Assembly (NCBI GenBank): GCA_032718475.1
Contig: JAUCBJ010003138.1
Coordinates: 33,472 to 97,471, forward strand
From: Nemertoderma westbladi
Taxonomy: Eukaryota > Xenacoelomorpha > Nemertodermatida > Nemertodermatidae
Direction of reading: 5' to 3'
DNA length: 64,000 nt
The position numbers and the translations under genes are program-made. Numbering within the stretch: the stretch's first letter is position 1; the number at the start of each line of letters is the position of its first letter. The notes under the pieces are model-generated. The model saw only the letters and a program-made list of their open reading frames with translations. It searched no databases and was not told the origin of the DNA. This document shows, piece by piece, positions 1 to 10,917 of the stretch.

Positions 1-69
1 ATAATTATAATTTAATGAATAATTATTATCATATCAAACAAGTTAGCCTTTTCATTAAGTTACAGTCAT

Positions 70-167
70 GGGCCGAAACGTCCGGGCCGAATCGTCCGGG
101 CCGAAATGTCCGGGCCGAAACGTCCTGGACCGAAATTTCCTAGGCCGAAACGTCTGTATACCGAAAT
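70..167. repeat. 14-bp tandem repeat, ~6-7 copies
   Basis: Units of the form GGCCGAAACGTCCG follow each other at 14-bp spacing, degrading to the right. The core GCCGAAACG recurs in the longer dispersed repeat at 655-1228 and in its relatives near 22.8 kb and 44.9 kb, so the two may be related. No coding potential is seen. Confidence 0.8.
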
Positions 168-654
168 CCCGACTGTATATCTAGGCCTAATTAACTAGCC
201 ATAGTATAATTATAATTGTTCGCAAGATGGCTTGCAGCTTTTGCTGCACAAAGGCCCCACTCGTGTTGTTATTATTTGCAATTAAGGTAATATAACAGTA
301 CAAACTAACCTTCATGTTGACGCCACCGGGCTCTTTTCCTTTCCTGTAATGGGCCCAGGCGCGGTATTCTACTCCACTGTGTATTTTCTTTAAGTCCCAT
401 CTGTACACAATATTTATATCACCCTTTTAATTGTACGAACCTGCCCAGAAAGCCTTTTACTTATGACTTTCTGGGCCTCACCAAAATTCATGGTTGACAC
501 GACGACGTACAGAGTATCCTATACAACAGTATTCCAGGGCAGGGAAGTTAAACTTTTATTAGCATTGCAACTAACGAACGAAATTGCTAAATTGTGTTGT
601 ACATACTGTATAATGTCCTGCTTGTTTCACTTTTTGTACTTGTATTATTGATAG
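168..654. other. Non-coding stretch, nothing recognised
   Basis: Short open frames occur on both strands but none has recognisable domain content or splice context. Confidence 0.5.
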
Positions 655-1228
655 TAGGCGCCCATGTGAAGAATACAGGATTTCACTTTTCGGTCGACTT
701 TTTATTGGAATTTTATACATGAAGATTTTTCAGTCTTATAACCTGTACATGTACTAATTCGTTTATTCTCCTGCAATGAAGAAATAATTTTGCCGAAACG
801 CAACTTCTTTGCCGAAACGCAACTTTTTGCCGAAGCGTAACTTTTTTGCCGAATAGCACATTTTTGTCGAAACGCGACTCTTTTCCGAAACGCATTTTTT
901 TTTCCGAAACGCAACTTTTTTTGCCGAAATGCGACAGTTGCCGAAACGCGACGACACTTTTCAACGTGGAATCAGAGCTTTATAATGGTATCGATGGGTA
1001 TTTGATTCTGAGAGAGCCATAGATGCATCATAAATGTGCACATCGTTCTATACGTGCTTTCTACATTTGTGCCTCATACTGCCCCATGTAGGGAGGGGCT
1101 TTTGTATAACAGGCGCGCTTAGTAACTCAAGTCGGAAGTGAAACCTACAGTATACCATTGCGTGTAAGCGAGTTAACACAAGTGTTTGATGTAAAAATAA
1201 TTTGATATAATCGTAATACATTCCTACC
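655..1228. repeat. Dispersed repeat family A, copy 1
   Basis: This block is repeated with high similarity at 22729-23221, and its left part again at about 44905-45080. It contains an internal array (about 790-955) of ~16-20-bp units built on TTGCCGAAACGCAAC with variable T runs, followed by a unique-looking ~270-bp tail (about 950-1228) matching 22945-23221 almost base for base. No ORF is shared among the copies, so it looks like a non-coding dispersed repeat carrying a minisatellite. Confidence 0.75.
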
Positions 1229-1540
1229 GGCAACACATGTAGTTCCATTTGCACGTGGCATGATGCAATAAATAATTGGGATATTATAGTAGGCCCCTAC
1301 GCGTTGCGGTGAACCAGTGCAGTGCCTTTGTGTTCGTTCTCTATAAGTTTGTAATTCGCTTTGTTTTAATCAGCACCGATTATATCGCCTCAATTATTCC
1401 TTGTAAAACTACAGTAAACGCCTTGATGTGGCAATTAGGCGATGTCTGCATTGCGCCATGAACTGAGATCGGTCTGCATTATTGCTGCACTAAATCGTAA
1501 TCCATCAAAGGAGCTTCAAAGGGTAGGTGCTAAAATGCAC

Positions 1541-1700
1541 AACGAGCAACAACGAGCAACAATGAGCAATAATGAGCAATAACGACCAACAATAAGCAAC
1601 AACAAGCAACAATGAGCAATAACGAGCAACAATGAGCAATAACAAGTCACAACGAGCAACAATGAGCAACAACATGCAACAATGAGCAACAACGAGCAAC
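1541..1700. repeat. 10-bp tandem repeat, 16 copies in exact register
   Basis: Sixteen consecutive decamers of the form AAYGAGCAAY (for example AACGAGCAAC, AATGAGCAAT) run without any indel. Substitutions are almost all transitions at fixed positions. The reverse strand reads as a Leu/Val-rich open frame that I regard as incidental. Confidence 0.9.
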
Positions 1701-1898
1701 CGGATCGGGAAATTTGTATTTTGGGCTATTATATTTTCGGTTACATTAAATTAGATAAGCCAATGGGGTGCGTACAACACATGGAACGATGGGTTGGGCC
1801 AATAGTACAGTAGGGCACTTGATAATTTATTGCTCCAATGTGCGTTAGTAGAATGTTATCGAATGTTCTAGTTAATTAATTCTATGCTTAGGATTTGC

Positions 1899-1906
1899 TA
1901 TATAAG
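1899..1906 (+). promoter_or_regulatory. TATA-box-like sequence
   Basis: TATATAAG is followed by GC-richer sequence and then pyrimidine-rich stretches. The flanking host sequence (about 1740-1962, resuming at 3587 after the LINE-A insertion) could be a promoter or an old LTR, but I found no matching second copy. The motif alone is weak evidence. Confidence 0.25.
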
Positions 1907-1962
1907 AGGCCGTTTGCCCTTCGGTTATCATCTCTTTCTCTTAGCTAATCTAATACTTGTAA

Positions 1963-3441
1963 ACACTTAAAGCACCTGGGAATTTTATTAATTGTAACTC
2001 TATGCACATTATTTAATCTATGTTTATCTGCTGGGAAATTACCCTCGGCTTGGAAAAACAGCATAATTAAGTTGCTTTACAAGGGCAGAGGTGGGTTAAC
2101 GGATCCATCCAACTACCGCGGCATTGCTCTCATATGTACTATGCTAAAAGTCTTAACATCAATCATAAACTCGAGGGTCCGCGAGTTTCTAAAAGAAAAA
2201 ATACCTCCGGAACAGTTTGGTTTCTCTAAAGGAAGGTCAACTCGTCAGGCGGTTTCTAAACTACTCTCTGCAATCTCGGGTCGATCGGGTAACAAAATGT
2301 ACGTACTTTTTGTAGACTTCACAAAGGCCTTTGACATGGTCAAGCGCTCTCTATTACTGATAAAGTTATATAACTTCGGAATAAAAGGTAAACTCTTCAA
2401 TTTAATTAAGAACCTGCTCCAGAATTATATTATCGTCTTCGATGGTCTACGTTTCTCTAGATTTATTCAGCAGCTGCGAGGTATACTCCAAGGTGACTGC
2501 TTCTCGCCAACATGTTTTATTTTATTCTTAGTAGACCTAGCCGATAGTCTCAGAGAAATTGGCAACGACCTATTGTTTATTTTTTACGCAGATGACCTTG
2601 TCATTTACTCTGAGAATCCTGAATTGATTAGAAGAGCACTTTATATAATTGGTGTATTAAAAATGGAATGATTGTTAACATGAAGAAATCTAAGATGGTC
2701 AAATTTCGAAAAGCTGGTCGCATAGCCAACACAGACAAATTTTATTTTGGTAACTCATTGATAGAAATAGTTAATGAATACGAGTATCTGGGCTTGACTT
2801 TGCAGACCTCACTATCCTTTTCTCAACATATTGCGGAGAAGAAACTGAATATTTTCAAGATTATTGGGAGTCTAACTAAATTACACTTAATGTCAGTCCG
2901 GTCTGGCATGATTATATTTCACGGTAAAATACTTCCCATTATGACATACTGTATACAAGAATTTGGTCCCTTTCTGAACTTGCGAAATTTAAAAGAAATC
3001 GACAAATGTAAAGTCGCTTTTATCAAACGGCTGCTCAGGATACATACGTCATCATCAGCGACTTTAGCATTAAACTTAGTGGGAGAATCTACATGTACCG
3101 ACGACATTATCCGGAAATATCCCAACGCTTTTAACCCAGATGTATTTCAACAGTACAGACAATTTCGTGACGAGCGCCAACAGAACTTTATCGACGAAGG
3201 TTACACCAGGGGCCCAGCTTTACAGTCTTCCACGTGGCGTACAGCTGGACAGCGAAACCGACATGTAGTCACGAGGGCGACAGTCCACGGCTTCCATCAC
3301 CGACTGTGTGGGACGGGGATAGGTTTCCACGAACCTGCCGATTCCTGCATCTGCCGGTATTGCAGTCTGCCCTGCGCCGACCGATACCACGCTTTAGCAT
3401 GTCAACTCTGCCCTTCACTATCCGAACTGGCCAAGATGTGA
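1963..3441 (+). pseudogene. LINE-A reverse transcriptase, truncated and frameshifted
   Basis: The frame is open from the truncation point through the RT palm. Visible motifs are GFSKGRSTRQA, the motif-A segment VDFTKAFDMV, the motif-B segment RGILQGD and the catalytic FYADDLV. A frameshift near 2668 moves the thumb/C-terminal region into another frame (about 2668-3441), which ends with a cysteine/histidine cluster (CRYCSLPC followed by HALACQLC) of the kind seen at the C-terminus of many LINE ORF2 proteins. The N-terminal endonuclease is missing. Non-functional copy; the enzyme class is secure, the clade is not. Confidence 0.88.
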
Positions 3442-3536
3442 CATATATTACTGGGATACGCTATTATAAATTACTTTTATTGAGTTATATTAATTTTTAT
3501 TTATATTTTATCAATTAATTATTAAATAAAACTTTT

Positions 3537-3551
3537 ACCCCGACACGGGGT
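3537..3551 (+). other. 3' hairpin of LINE-A before the poly(A) tail
   Basis: CCCCG-ACA-CGGGG, with an additional A:T pair, sits eight bases before the poly(A) run at 3560. Terminal hairpins in LINE RNAs can be recognised by the cognate reverse transcriptase; here that role is inference from position only. AATAAA lies just upstream at about 3525. Confidence 0.6.
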
Positions 3552-3586
3552 GTAGCTATAAAAAAAAAAAAAAAAAATACTTGTAA

Positions 3587-3829
3587 GATCACACTTATCT
3601 CTCCTCTCTTACTGTAGTTTAGTTCCCTTTGTTATTTGTAAAGGTAAAGTTTGATAAGTCTTTGTACTTACGTTAAATATACTGCAAACTCTTAGCCATG
3701 TAGTTTTATTTTCAATTCAATTCAACATCCGGTTTAGGCCCCGGCGGCTTTATTGATAAATTAATAGAGTTTATATGTGGCAAACGATAGTACAAACTGC
3801 CAATAAGCATAACACTAACCAAGATACAT
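3587..3829. other. Non-coding stretch between LINE-A and the LINE-B 3' repeats
   Basis: This continues the sequence interrupted by LINE-A at 1962 and then runs toward the repeat block that precedes LINE-B ORF2. No genes seen. Confidence 0.5.
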
Positions 3830-4700
3830 AATACCATTATGTTTACATAAAATGGTCGGGCATATAAAATGGTCGGGCATATAAAATGGTCGGGCATATA
3901 AAATGGTCGGACAAAGGATGGTCAGATTTGATAGTACATAATACACTGAGATACATATCAATAACCGAGATACATAATATAAGCGCCTTGTATAAGATGA
4001 TAAAGCATCGTTAACACGATGAACAGTACGCATGTTGACATAAAATGATTGGGCATATAAATGGTCGGTTCTGATAGTACATAGTACACCGGGATACATA
4101 TCAATAACCGAGATACATAATATAAGCGCCTTATATATAAGATGATAGAGCAGCATTGACACGATGAATAGTACACATGTTGACATAAAATGGACGGGCA
4201 TATAAAATGGTCGGGCAAAGGATGGTATAATACACCGAGATACATATCAATAACCGAGATACATAATATAAGCGCCTTATATATAAGATGATAGAGCAGC
4301 ATTGACACGATGAATAGTACACATGTTGACATAAAATGGACGGGCATATAAAATGGTCGGGCATATAAAATGGTCGGGCATATAAAATGGTCGGACAAAG
4401 GATGGTCAGATTTGATAGTACATAATACACCGAGATACATATCAATAACCGAGATACATAATATAAGCGCCTTATATATAAGATGATAGAGCAGCATTGA
4501 CACGATGAATAGTACGCATGTTGACATAAAATGATTGGGCATATAAATGGTCGGTTCTGATAGTACATAGTACACCGGGATACATATCAATAATCGAGAT
4601 ACATAATAAAAGCACCTTATATAAGATGATAGAGCTGCATTAACACGATGAATAATACACCTATTGACATCAAATGGTCGGGCGTTTAAAGTGATCGGGT
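3830..4700 (-). repeat. Tandem repeats in the presumed LINE-B 3' UTR
   Basis: About five units of ~143-197 bp follow each other, marked by ATAAGCGCCTTATATAAGATG at about 3979, 4122, 4267, 4464 and, degenerate, 4607. Unit length varies through an internal 17-bp subrepeat, CATATAAAATGGTCGGG, present one to four times per unit. The block lies directly downstream of the ORF2 stop in the minus-strand sense, so it is probably 3' UTR. The minus-strand frames of 128-210 codons across it are repeat artefacts. Confidence 0.75.
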
Positions 4701-4748
4701 GTAAAATGGTCCGACCTTTCTAAGTGTTATACACAAAATATGACACTT

Positions 4749-7700
4749 TTACTGAACATTGTAAAAATCTAGCACAACCTCTCGCTTTGCATCAAAGGAC
4801 CCTCTATTGCATTTCAGCACGGATCTATTAAATAGATATTTAAACATCCGCCTTAGTGAGATATGGTCAAAATTTCTCAGGTGCTCTCTTGTCATGCATT
4901 TAATACCATATTGATGGACACTAATGCTACTAAGTGAAGGAAAATTTAACTCCCAAGCAGCCTTTTGATATTCTGTGAACAGCTTCACGGATGTTTGACC
5001 TGTAAGGTGTTGTCCAAGCACATAATTAAAAAGATATAATATTTTTGGATTGCCGCAATTAAATATGCTGTAAATTAATCTGAGTTTCGAGCATTGTAGA
5101 ATTGTTTTAATTGATGAGATATTGAATAACTTGCACAGTGTTACCTTCGAGACATAGTTTCCCACTCTAGTAATCTGTCTTAAGGCTTTCATTAAGCTGC
5201 ATGATATTATTTTACCCTCGTCCTCCGACAGCATTGCGTTGCCATAAAGAATCGATTGCAGGCAAATGACATTCCAAATATTGCCAGTTATATCCAAGGG
5301 AACGCTGTTCACACAAAATCCTCGTTTTTCCATTCGGCTAACATTGGTCCAGATTCGACTCTTGAAGTGTTTAATAAGATTCCCTTTAGTGGGTGGTAAA
5401 GGTAGTCCTAGGTAACTACATGTTAGTTCAGAGGTAAGAGTTACTCCTTCTTCCTTTATTTCCAGCAGACTATTTGACTCCACATTTGAAATGTTGCGAG
5501 TCATGTAATGACATTTCTTCCAATTTATCACCAAGTTGTGGCTATTGAAATAATTGCAACTCAATGCAGTTAAGGCCTCAAGATCTGACTTCAAATTGGC
5601 CAGCAGAATAATATCATCGCCATAACAGATCCCACCAAATGATTGCTTACCTACATGTATACCATAACCTCTTAGTTCTATTTCTAGGAATAGTTTGGCC
5701 AGGTAGAAGTTAAATAAATAAGGGGATAGTACTCCTTCCTGACGAACACCCTTCTCCAGCAAGATTCGCTCTACATAAGTATATCCACTGCAACATAAAA
5801 CAGCGTTGCCTTTACTATAGTAGGATTCTAATGAATGTAATAAGTTCAGTTCCACATTTTGATCATGTAACATCGAAAACAACTTCTTATGATTGATGCA
5901 ATCAAACGCTGAGCTCAGATCAATTGACAGGATATGCATATCTGACTGCCCCTTGTGAAAATAGTCGATCAGACTGTTCACTGTTATATATGTCATTTCT
6001 GTGCCGCATTTAGATTTGTAGCCCAGCTGATAATCAGTAGATGCAAGATTCAAATATGGTAGGATTATGTGCTCCCATAGTTTTGCTACCGTCGGAATAA
6101 TTGTCACTGCACGATAGTTTTTGAGAACAGATTTATCTAGTGCCTTCCCTTTATACAGGGGCATCAGAAGACCAACACATAGATCGTCAGGGCATGATCC
6201 TGTTGCTATCATAGTGTTAAAAAGAAAGCTTAACTCACTTGCAATAACATCCCCAGGTCCATAATAAAAGTGTTCAGTTCTCAGACCAAAATAGTCGCTG
6301 CACTTTCCTCGGTTAAGTGCTTTTATTGACCTTTTTACTTGATCTACGTTTATTCTATTGAGGTCATTATTAACAATGGCAGTATTTTGTCGCTTTTCTA
6401 ATTTATCAGTGCCGGTGCTTACTTCCCGAAAGTGGTCCTTATAATGCGCAAATAGCCGATCAGCTACCTCTTCTGTGATATCTGTGGAATTCCTGTTTTC
6501 TTTGGTAAGTCTCCAGAATTTATGATCATTTTCTCTACATGACTGTATGAGATCACGAATGTGTTCTTGGTAGCTAATACGCTCAACTTTAGCAACTTCT
6601 TCACTATATGCCAGCCATGAGACCTTATATTGAATATAGAATTTGTCTGTACAGTCAGTTAATCGGCCATTGCTACACCATGTTTCTTTGGCTTTTTCAG
6701 CAGCCTCCTTTAGTTGTCCTAGTCTGCCTTTTGCCACCTGTCTGATCTTCCTCCTTCTTTTCCCTCTTTTGGATTGTCTGATGAATGTCATGGGTATATG
6801 TTTTTTGGCTGCCTGTAGTAGTTTAGCAGTGAGATCAGCCAAAGTGGTTTCGCAATCTTTCGGATCTGATGACCATATCCGCTCAGGTCTAAATGTTATA
6901 TTTGACAAGCTTTTAGTTATTTCCTCTCTATATTTATGTAACTGGTCTTGTGTAGCCCTATTGAAATGAGGAATTGTCATATTGAAGGGGGACTTCTGTA
7001 TCTGATTTCTATGCTGCACCTTCTTCTCAAACTTAAAGAGACATTGTACTGGGGTATGGTCGGAAAGGTTACAGATATTGGTATTTAGCATGATACTATT
7101 CAACATATTGCTGTACAAGTCCTTGGAGATAATCACATGGTCAATAAAGCTGCTTCTTAACACATTACCTTTCTTGTCTCTAAATCTGTAAGTGACTTCC
7201 GACCCAGAAGCTTTGTCAGACACGCTTGCTACTGTTAATTGAAAGGGGTTGATTATGTCATTTGTGAAAATCTCCCCAAAGTGGGATATCTTGTGGCACT
7301 GCGCATCGCTATTAAGTGGTCTCCCATTAATATCACCTAATAATATTAGTTTCAGGTTGTCGTTATTCGCATCTTCTATCAGTTCTGATAGTATTGTGCA
7401 CTCTTTGATATAGTTCTCACGGTCTGCTCGTTTTCCACAATTAGCTGGCATGTATGTGCCAAGGATTGCTACATTTGGGATCGCTGGATGATTGGTAATC
7501 TCTAGCTTAATAATCCGGTCTGAGTTTGCTATATCGCTTATTACTGTATATGGAATCAGGTCTCTCTTCACAAATACCGCTGTCCCTCCCATTCCCCGCA
7601 CCTTGCATTTATTGTGCATCATATCATCAGCCACTGTATATTTGCAAGAATACTTATTGTTAATTCTATCATCGTATAAGTGAAATGCAGCCTCCCTGGG

Positions 7701-8216
7701 GCCTAGCCAGGTTTCCTGGAGAAAAAGTATATCAAGTTCAGATTCCTCTAGAAGACTGTCTATGTACAACTTGTTATTTAAGTATCCCCTACAATTGAAG
7801 GTCATGAGTTTGAAGTTGGAATTTGTGAAGGGTCCCTCTGTAGATGGGTTACCTTTGGCATTTGAAAATGCTGCTGGCCACCCTTCAGGATAGTATTCCT
7901 GGATTCCATTGACCATTTTAAAAGCGGCGCCGTTGCCGATAACCAGAAGAGTAGGTGTTAGGTTGAGAATGATACAGAGAAGTGTCACCCTTCGAGTTGT
8001 TGTATGGTCTAGCTGTTGTCCAGTGTTGATATTCCTGAGGTTGTTCAGAGGCTGATGTATGGTTGATATTATGGTTTTGACGTTTCTGATACTGTGTCCT
8101 CCATTCATGATTTCTATTAACATAATTATCACCTTGATTGTTGTACTGAGTTCTGAGTGGTGACCGCCCTTGATCTCTCCAATTTCTATGTTGTATATTA
8201 TTTGTGTTACGTTCAT
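4749..8216 (-). CDS. LINE-B ORF2: APE endonuclease-reverse transcriptase
   Basis: This ORF of up to 1,155 residues is uninterrupted and potentially functional. Residues about 137-395 form an apurinic-endonuclease-like domain: FNCRG (N141), LQETW (E168), TYMP, GDINGR (D295/N297), FIDHV (D359) and SDHTP (D386/H387), all the expected catalytic positions. Residues about 620-930 are the reverse transcriptase, with LYKG, motif A SIDLSSAFD (D766), motif B RQEGVLSPYLF and catalytic CYGDDII (Y865-D868). The C-terminal ~200 residues have no recognised zinc knuckle. The first in-frame Met lies about 300 nt upstream of the ORF1 stop (7918) and the first ~130 residues match no endonuclease sequence, so the real start may be downstream or reached by reinitiation. 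Clade (CR1/L2/I-like) not assigned. Confidence 0.92.
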   Translation of the reverse strand: MNVTQIIYNIEIGEIKGGHHSELSTTIKVIIMLIEIMNGGHSIRNVKTIISTIHQPLNNLRNINTGQQLDHTTTRRVTLLCIILNLTPTLLVIGNGAAFKMVNGIQEYYPEGWPAAFSNAKGNPSTEGPFTNSNFKLMTFNCRGYLNNKLYIDSLLEESELDILFLQETWLGPREAAFHLYDDRINNKYSCKYTVADDMMHNKCKVRGMGGTAVFVKRDLIPYTVISDIANSDRIIKLEITNHPAIPNVAILGTYMPANCGKRADRENYIKECTILSELIEDANNDNLKLILLGDINGRPLNSDAQCHKISHFGEIFTNDIINPFQLTVASVSDKASGSEVTYRFRDKKGNVLRSSFIDHVIISKDLYSNMLNSIMLNTNICNLSDHTPVQCLFKFEKKVQHRNQIQKSPFNMTIPHFNRATQDQLHKYREEITKSLSNITFRPERIWSSDPKDCETTLADLTAKLLQAAKKHIPMTFIRQSKRGKRRRKIRQVAKGRLGQLKEAAEKAKETWCSNGRLTDCTDKFYIQYKVSWLAYSEEVAKVERISYQEHIRDLIQSCRENDHKFWRLTKENRNSTDITEEVADRLFAHYKDHFREVSTGTDKLEKRQNTAIVNNDLNRINVDQVKRSIKALNRGKCSDYFGLRTEHFYYGPGDVIASELSFLFNTMIATGSCPDDLCVGLLMPLYKGKALDKSVLKNYRAVTIIPTVAKLWEHIILPYLNLASTDYQLGYKSKCGTEMTYITVNSLIDYFHKGQSDMHILSIDLSSAFDCINHKKLFSMLHDQNVELNLLHSLESYYSKGNAVLCCSGYTYVERILLEKGVRQEGVLSPYLFNFYLAKLFLEIELRGYGIHVGKQSFGGICYGDDIILLANLKSDLEALTALSCNYFNSHNLVINWKKCHYMTRNISNVESNSLLEIKEEGVTLTSELTCSYLGLPLPPTKGNLIKHFKSRIWTNVSRMEKRGFCVNSVPLDITGNIWNVICLQSILYGNAMLSEDEGKIISCSLMKALRQITRVGNYVSKVTLCKLFNISSIKTILQCSKLRLIYSIFNCGNPKILYLFNYVLGQHLTGQTSVKLFTEYQKAAWELNFPSLSSISVHQYGIKCMTREHLRNFDHISLRRMFKYLFNRSVLKCNRGSFDAKREVVLDFYNVQ

Positions 8217-10316
8217 TGTACATACTGACTTTTGGGTTTTGTCCAGGCCACCAGGATGGATTCAAGTACAGCTCTACATCTGTGTCAAAAATAGTCACCC
8301 TTGCACTTTTGATCTGGCCACGCCGCCCTATTATCCAGATATGTACAGGATTAGTTCCAGTTTGCTTGAAACAAAATTCTTCCAATGAGGCACGGCTGGT
8401 ATTATATGGTAAACCCTCCACATAGATGGTTTTAGTTTCAGGGAATTTCTTATGATGTATATGATATCCGTTGTCGAATTTATTATAGTCATTCTGACTG
8501 ACTGTGTGGCCAGATTTGGATTCAAGTAACTGTTGAAGTAGTTTAGTTTGCTCTTTAAATAGCATAGTTATTTTTGATTCATTGTCAAGTTCAGAGAAAT
8601 AATTATTAGTGGCTATAGAACATTTGTTTTTCTGGCATGCCATGACTGGGCTGGTTTTATGTGGTTTCTTCCAAATATTGGTAGATTCTATTACATCATT
8701 CAATGCTGACGGGTTATGAGTTGAGATTATATCTTCTATATCTGAGAGAGTGGATACATTGCAGTCAGACTCCTCCACAGTTATAAAGTCATCAGAGCTC
8801 TCTGATATCAGAGGTGAATTAGGAATCTCATTTGAAATGGTTAGCGCTTCCTTAATAAGTAAAGGAGTGTCATTAGGGTTGGATTGAGTTTTGGGCCCAG
8901 CATCAGCAGTTGCTTGAAACCTGGAATCATCATGTGACACAGGTGAAGCTGGTGTTGTTTGCATCATACTGATTTCAGATTCGCTATTTGAAGGTGAGTG
9001 GGGCATGTTACTTTTAACATGTTTGGAGACCTTAGTTCTCGTCCTTACTGCCTTTTTATTGCCTTTAGCAGACTTCGTTCCCTTATTTTTATGCTGAGGA
9101 TTGAGTAATAATTCCTCATATGATTGTAGAGGTGTGTTATTAGTTAAGGAATTTTGGGCATTATTTGTTGATGTTGACGTTATTCTTTTTGTTACTTCTT
9201 CAAGGTTTAATAGTCTATTGAGAACCATATCATGCTGTGCTTGTAGAGTTTTTAGGTCCACCTGCATTGCTGCTACCTTATCGATTAATTCTAATGCGCA
9301 GAATGTGTCAAGGGCCGTAATATTTACACGTTTCCTAAAGCTAGGAGTCACTGATTTTGCTTCGAATTCCAAGGAGAACTCTGCCACATCTGTAGCTAAT
9401 TCTTCGATGGAGCGACGATGGATGAGAGTAATCTTAGCACCTGTGGTTTCACCCAAGAAGGTTCTAACTTCATTGAAAAGTTGCCTTTGATAGGCTTGGA
9501 GCTTTACCATTCCAAGGGTAGATAGTTGCTTGATATAGTCATCTTTAGGATTGCGAATGATATTAGTATCCAGCACTGCTTTTAGAAATTCATCAGCTGT
9601 ACACACACCTTGAAAATGGTTCTCTAGCTCATCATATCCCTGTGTATCAGTCATGGGATTGTTTGGAGTGACATCTATACAATGATGACAGGTCGGGAAA
9701 TTCGCTGTACTGTTTATGTGAGGAAGTGATGAAGTGCGCTTATGTTGCCTTTCTTTATAGTTGGTGTTGGCATTTTCTTTGCTATAATTTGCTTGTTGCT
9801 TTTGTTTATGAGATTTTTTAGGGTCTACACTTTTTCTCCCTTTCTTATTATTTGCTATACATGGCTTGGGTGGTTCTAAGTCAATTTTCACATCTGTATA
9901 TAGACATTGTTTAAACCAATGTCTCATCAATGGGCTATTAGTATGCTCAGGCCGTATAGAGTCATGTCCCTGTGATAGGGCAAGTGCATATAAGCATATT
10001 AATGGACCACAGTCAAAGTCATTAGTCTGGCCAGGAAAAGGTCGAGTGATAATTTGCGGAGACCACAATTTATTTGATTTGTTTTGTGCACTATCAATTA
10101 GATTAAGGATATGACAAATGCGAGCTGGCATCGTCGTATCAGGTCTTGAATTCAGTGAATCTAATGTGACTACAGACTTATCTGCCAAGGTTGCTACATG
10201 AAGTAGAAAATGATTATTGCGCGGGTTGTCACCAAGGTGACATTCACTAAAAAATATCAATGGCACAACCGCAATATCATGATAGCTTGTTATATATCTT
10301 GCAGTTGCTGCTGTAT
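7918..10316 (-). pseudogene. LINE-B ORF1, C-terminal part (protease half + RRM-like domain)
   Basis: The frame is open from the BEL-1 insertion point to 7918. The first ~125 residues are the C-terminal half of a Ulp1/SENP (C48) cysteine-protease-like domain: the catalytic-His region NHFLLHV, the Asp region VTLDSLN and the Gln-Cys box QTNDFDCGPLICLYAL, which matches the family pattern Q-x3-4-DCG. A long polar, low-complexity middle follows. At about residues 608-685 an RRM-like segment carries an RNP2-like strand TIYVEGLPYNT and an RNP1-like strand IKSARVTIF. The end is Asn/Gln/Arg-rich. The domain was intact before BEL-1 landed in it. RNA binding and desumoylase/protease activity are inferred from family resemblance. 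Confidence 0.8.
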
Positions 10317-10857
10317 TGTTAGCTTATCCAATTCCGCTAACACAAACCCATAGAGTGAGCCATAAAGCAATATTGGGAGCACGAGGTTGATTACCAATCA
10401 ACCTCGTGTCAGCCCAGTAAACGGGGACAATAGGCCCCAAAGGAGACACACACAATAGGGGTCAGGGGCCAAACCCCTAACCCAGAGAGTACAGGTGGAG
10501 TGAACGGGAACACTCCACGGGGCGCCAACAAGGGTATCAACCAATCAGAGGGGGGCAAGGCATCGATTAGGTAGTAATTAGGCCAACCGTGCAATATAAT
10601 CAGTAACCTATTAATCAGTAATTCAGTTATCTCAGTGCAGTAGTACTAGCATAGGTTAGTTAGTTTAGATAGGGGAGCACGGGACTTTTAGTTACCGTAT
10701 CCCGCCTTCCACATATCTATATCTATATCTTATACCCATCAGTTATTATACACCGAACATCAGAACTCATTCACTGTTTCGTTTGCTCTTTATACACGGC
10801 GGGGACGCGTAAACTAAAATACCGGATAAATCGGGATCCCTCCTGGATCCCGTCACA
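10317..10857 (+). repeat. BEL-1 5' LTR
   Basis: 541 bp, TGTTAGC...CGTCACA. A 7-bp terminal inverted repeat (TGTTAGC/GCTAACA, 10317-10342), a perfect 13-bp stem with 3-nt loop (10380-10408) and a GGGATCC/GGATCCC hairpin at the 3' end are visible. The sequence just inside the LTR (GTAACTAAAACC) does not show the common TGG-type primer site, so the priming tRNA was not identified. Confidence 0.95.
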
Positions 10858-10917
10858 GTAACTAAAACCAACCGCTGCCCTAGCTAGCCAAACCATCAGC
10901 CACCAATCACCAGCAAG

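Larger units (their letters stand above)
1963..3577 (+). mobile_element. LINE-A: 5'-truncated non-LTR retrotransposon
   Basis: The insertion is bounded by a 9-bp direct duplication TACTTGTAA (1954-1962 and 3578-3586). It ends in 18 A residues (3560-3577) preceded by a small hairpin, and its 5' end cuts into the reverse transcriptase domain. These are the marks of target-primed reverse transcription with 5' truncation. The clade was not assigned. Confidence 0.85.

Noticed and set aside
1505-1699. Leu/Val-rich minus-strand ORF as a membrane peptide
   Set aside because: It reads a perfect 10-bp tandem repeat; hydrophobicity is a by-product of the repeat.
3712-4590. Minus-strand ORFs (128-210 codons) with FICPTILYARPFY repeats
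   Set aside because: Frames follow tandem repeats in the LINE-B 3' region and overlap each other; no independent coding evidence.
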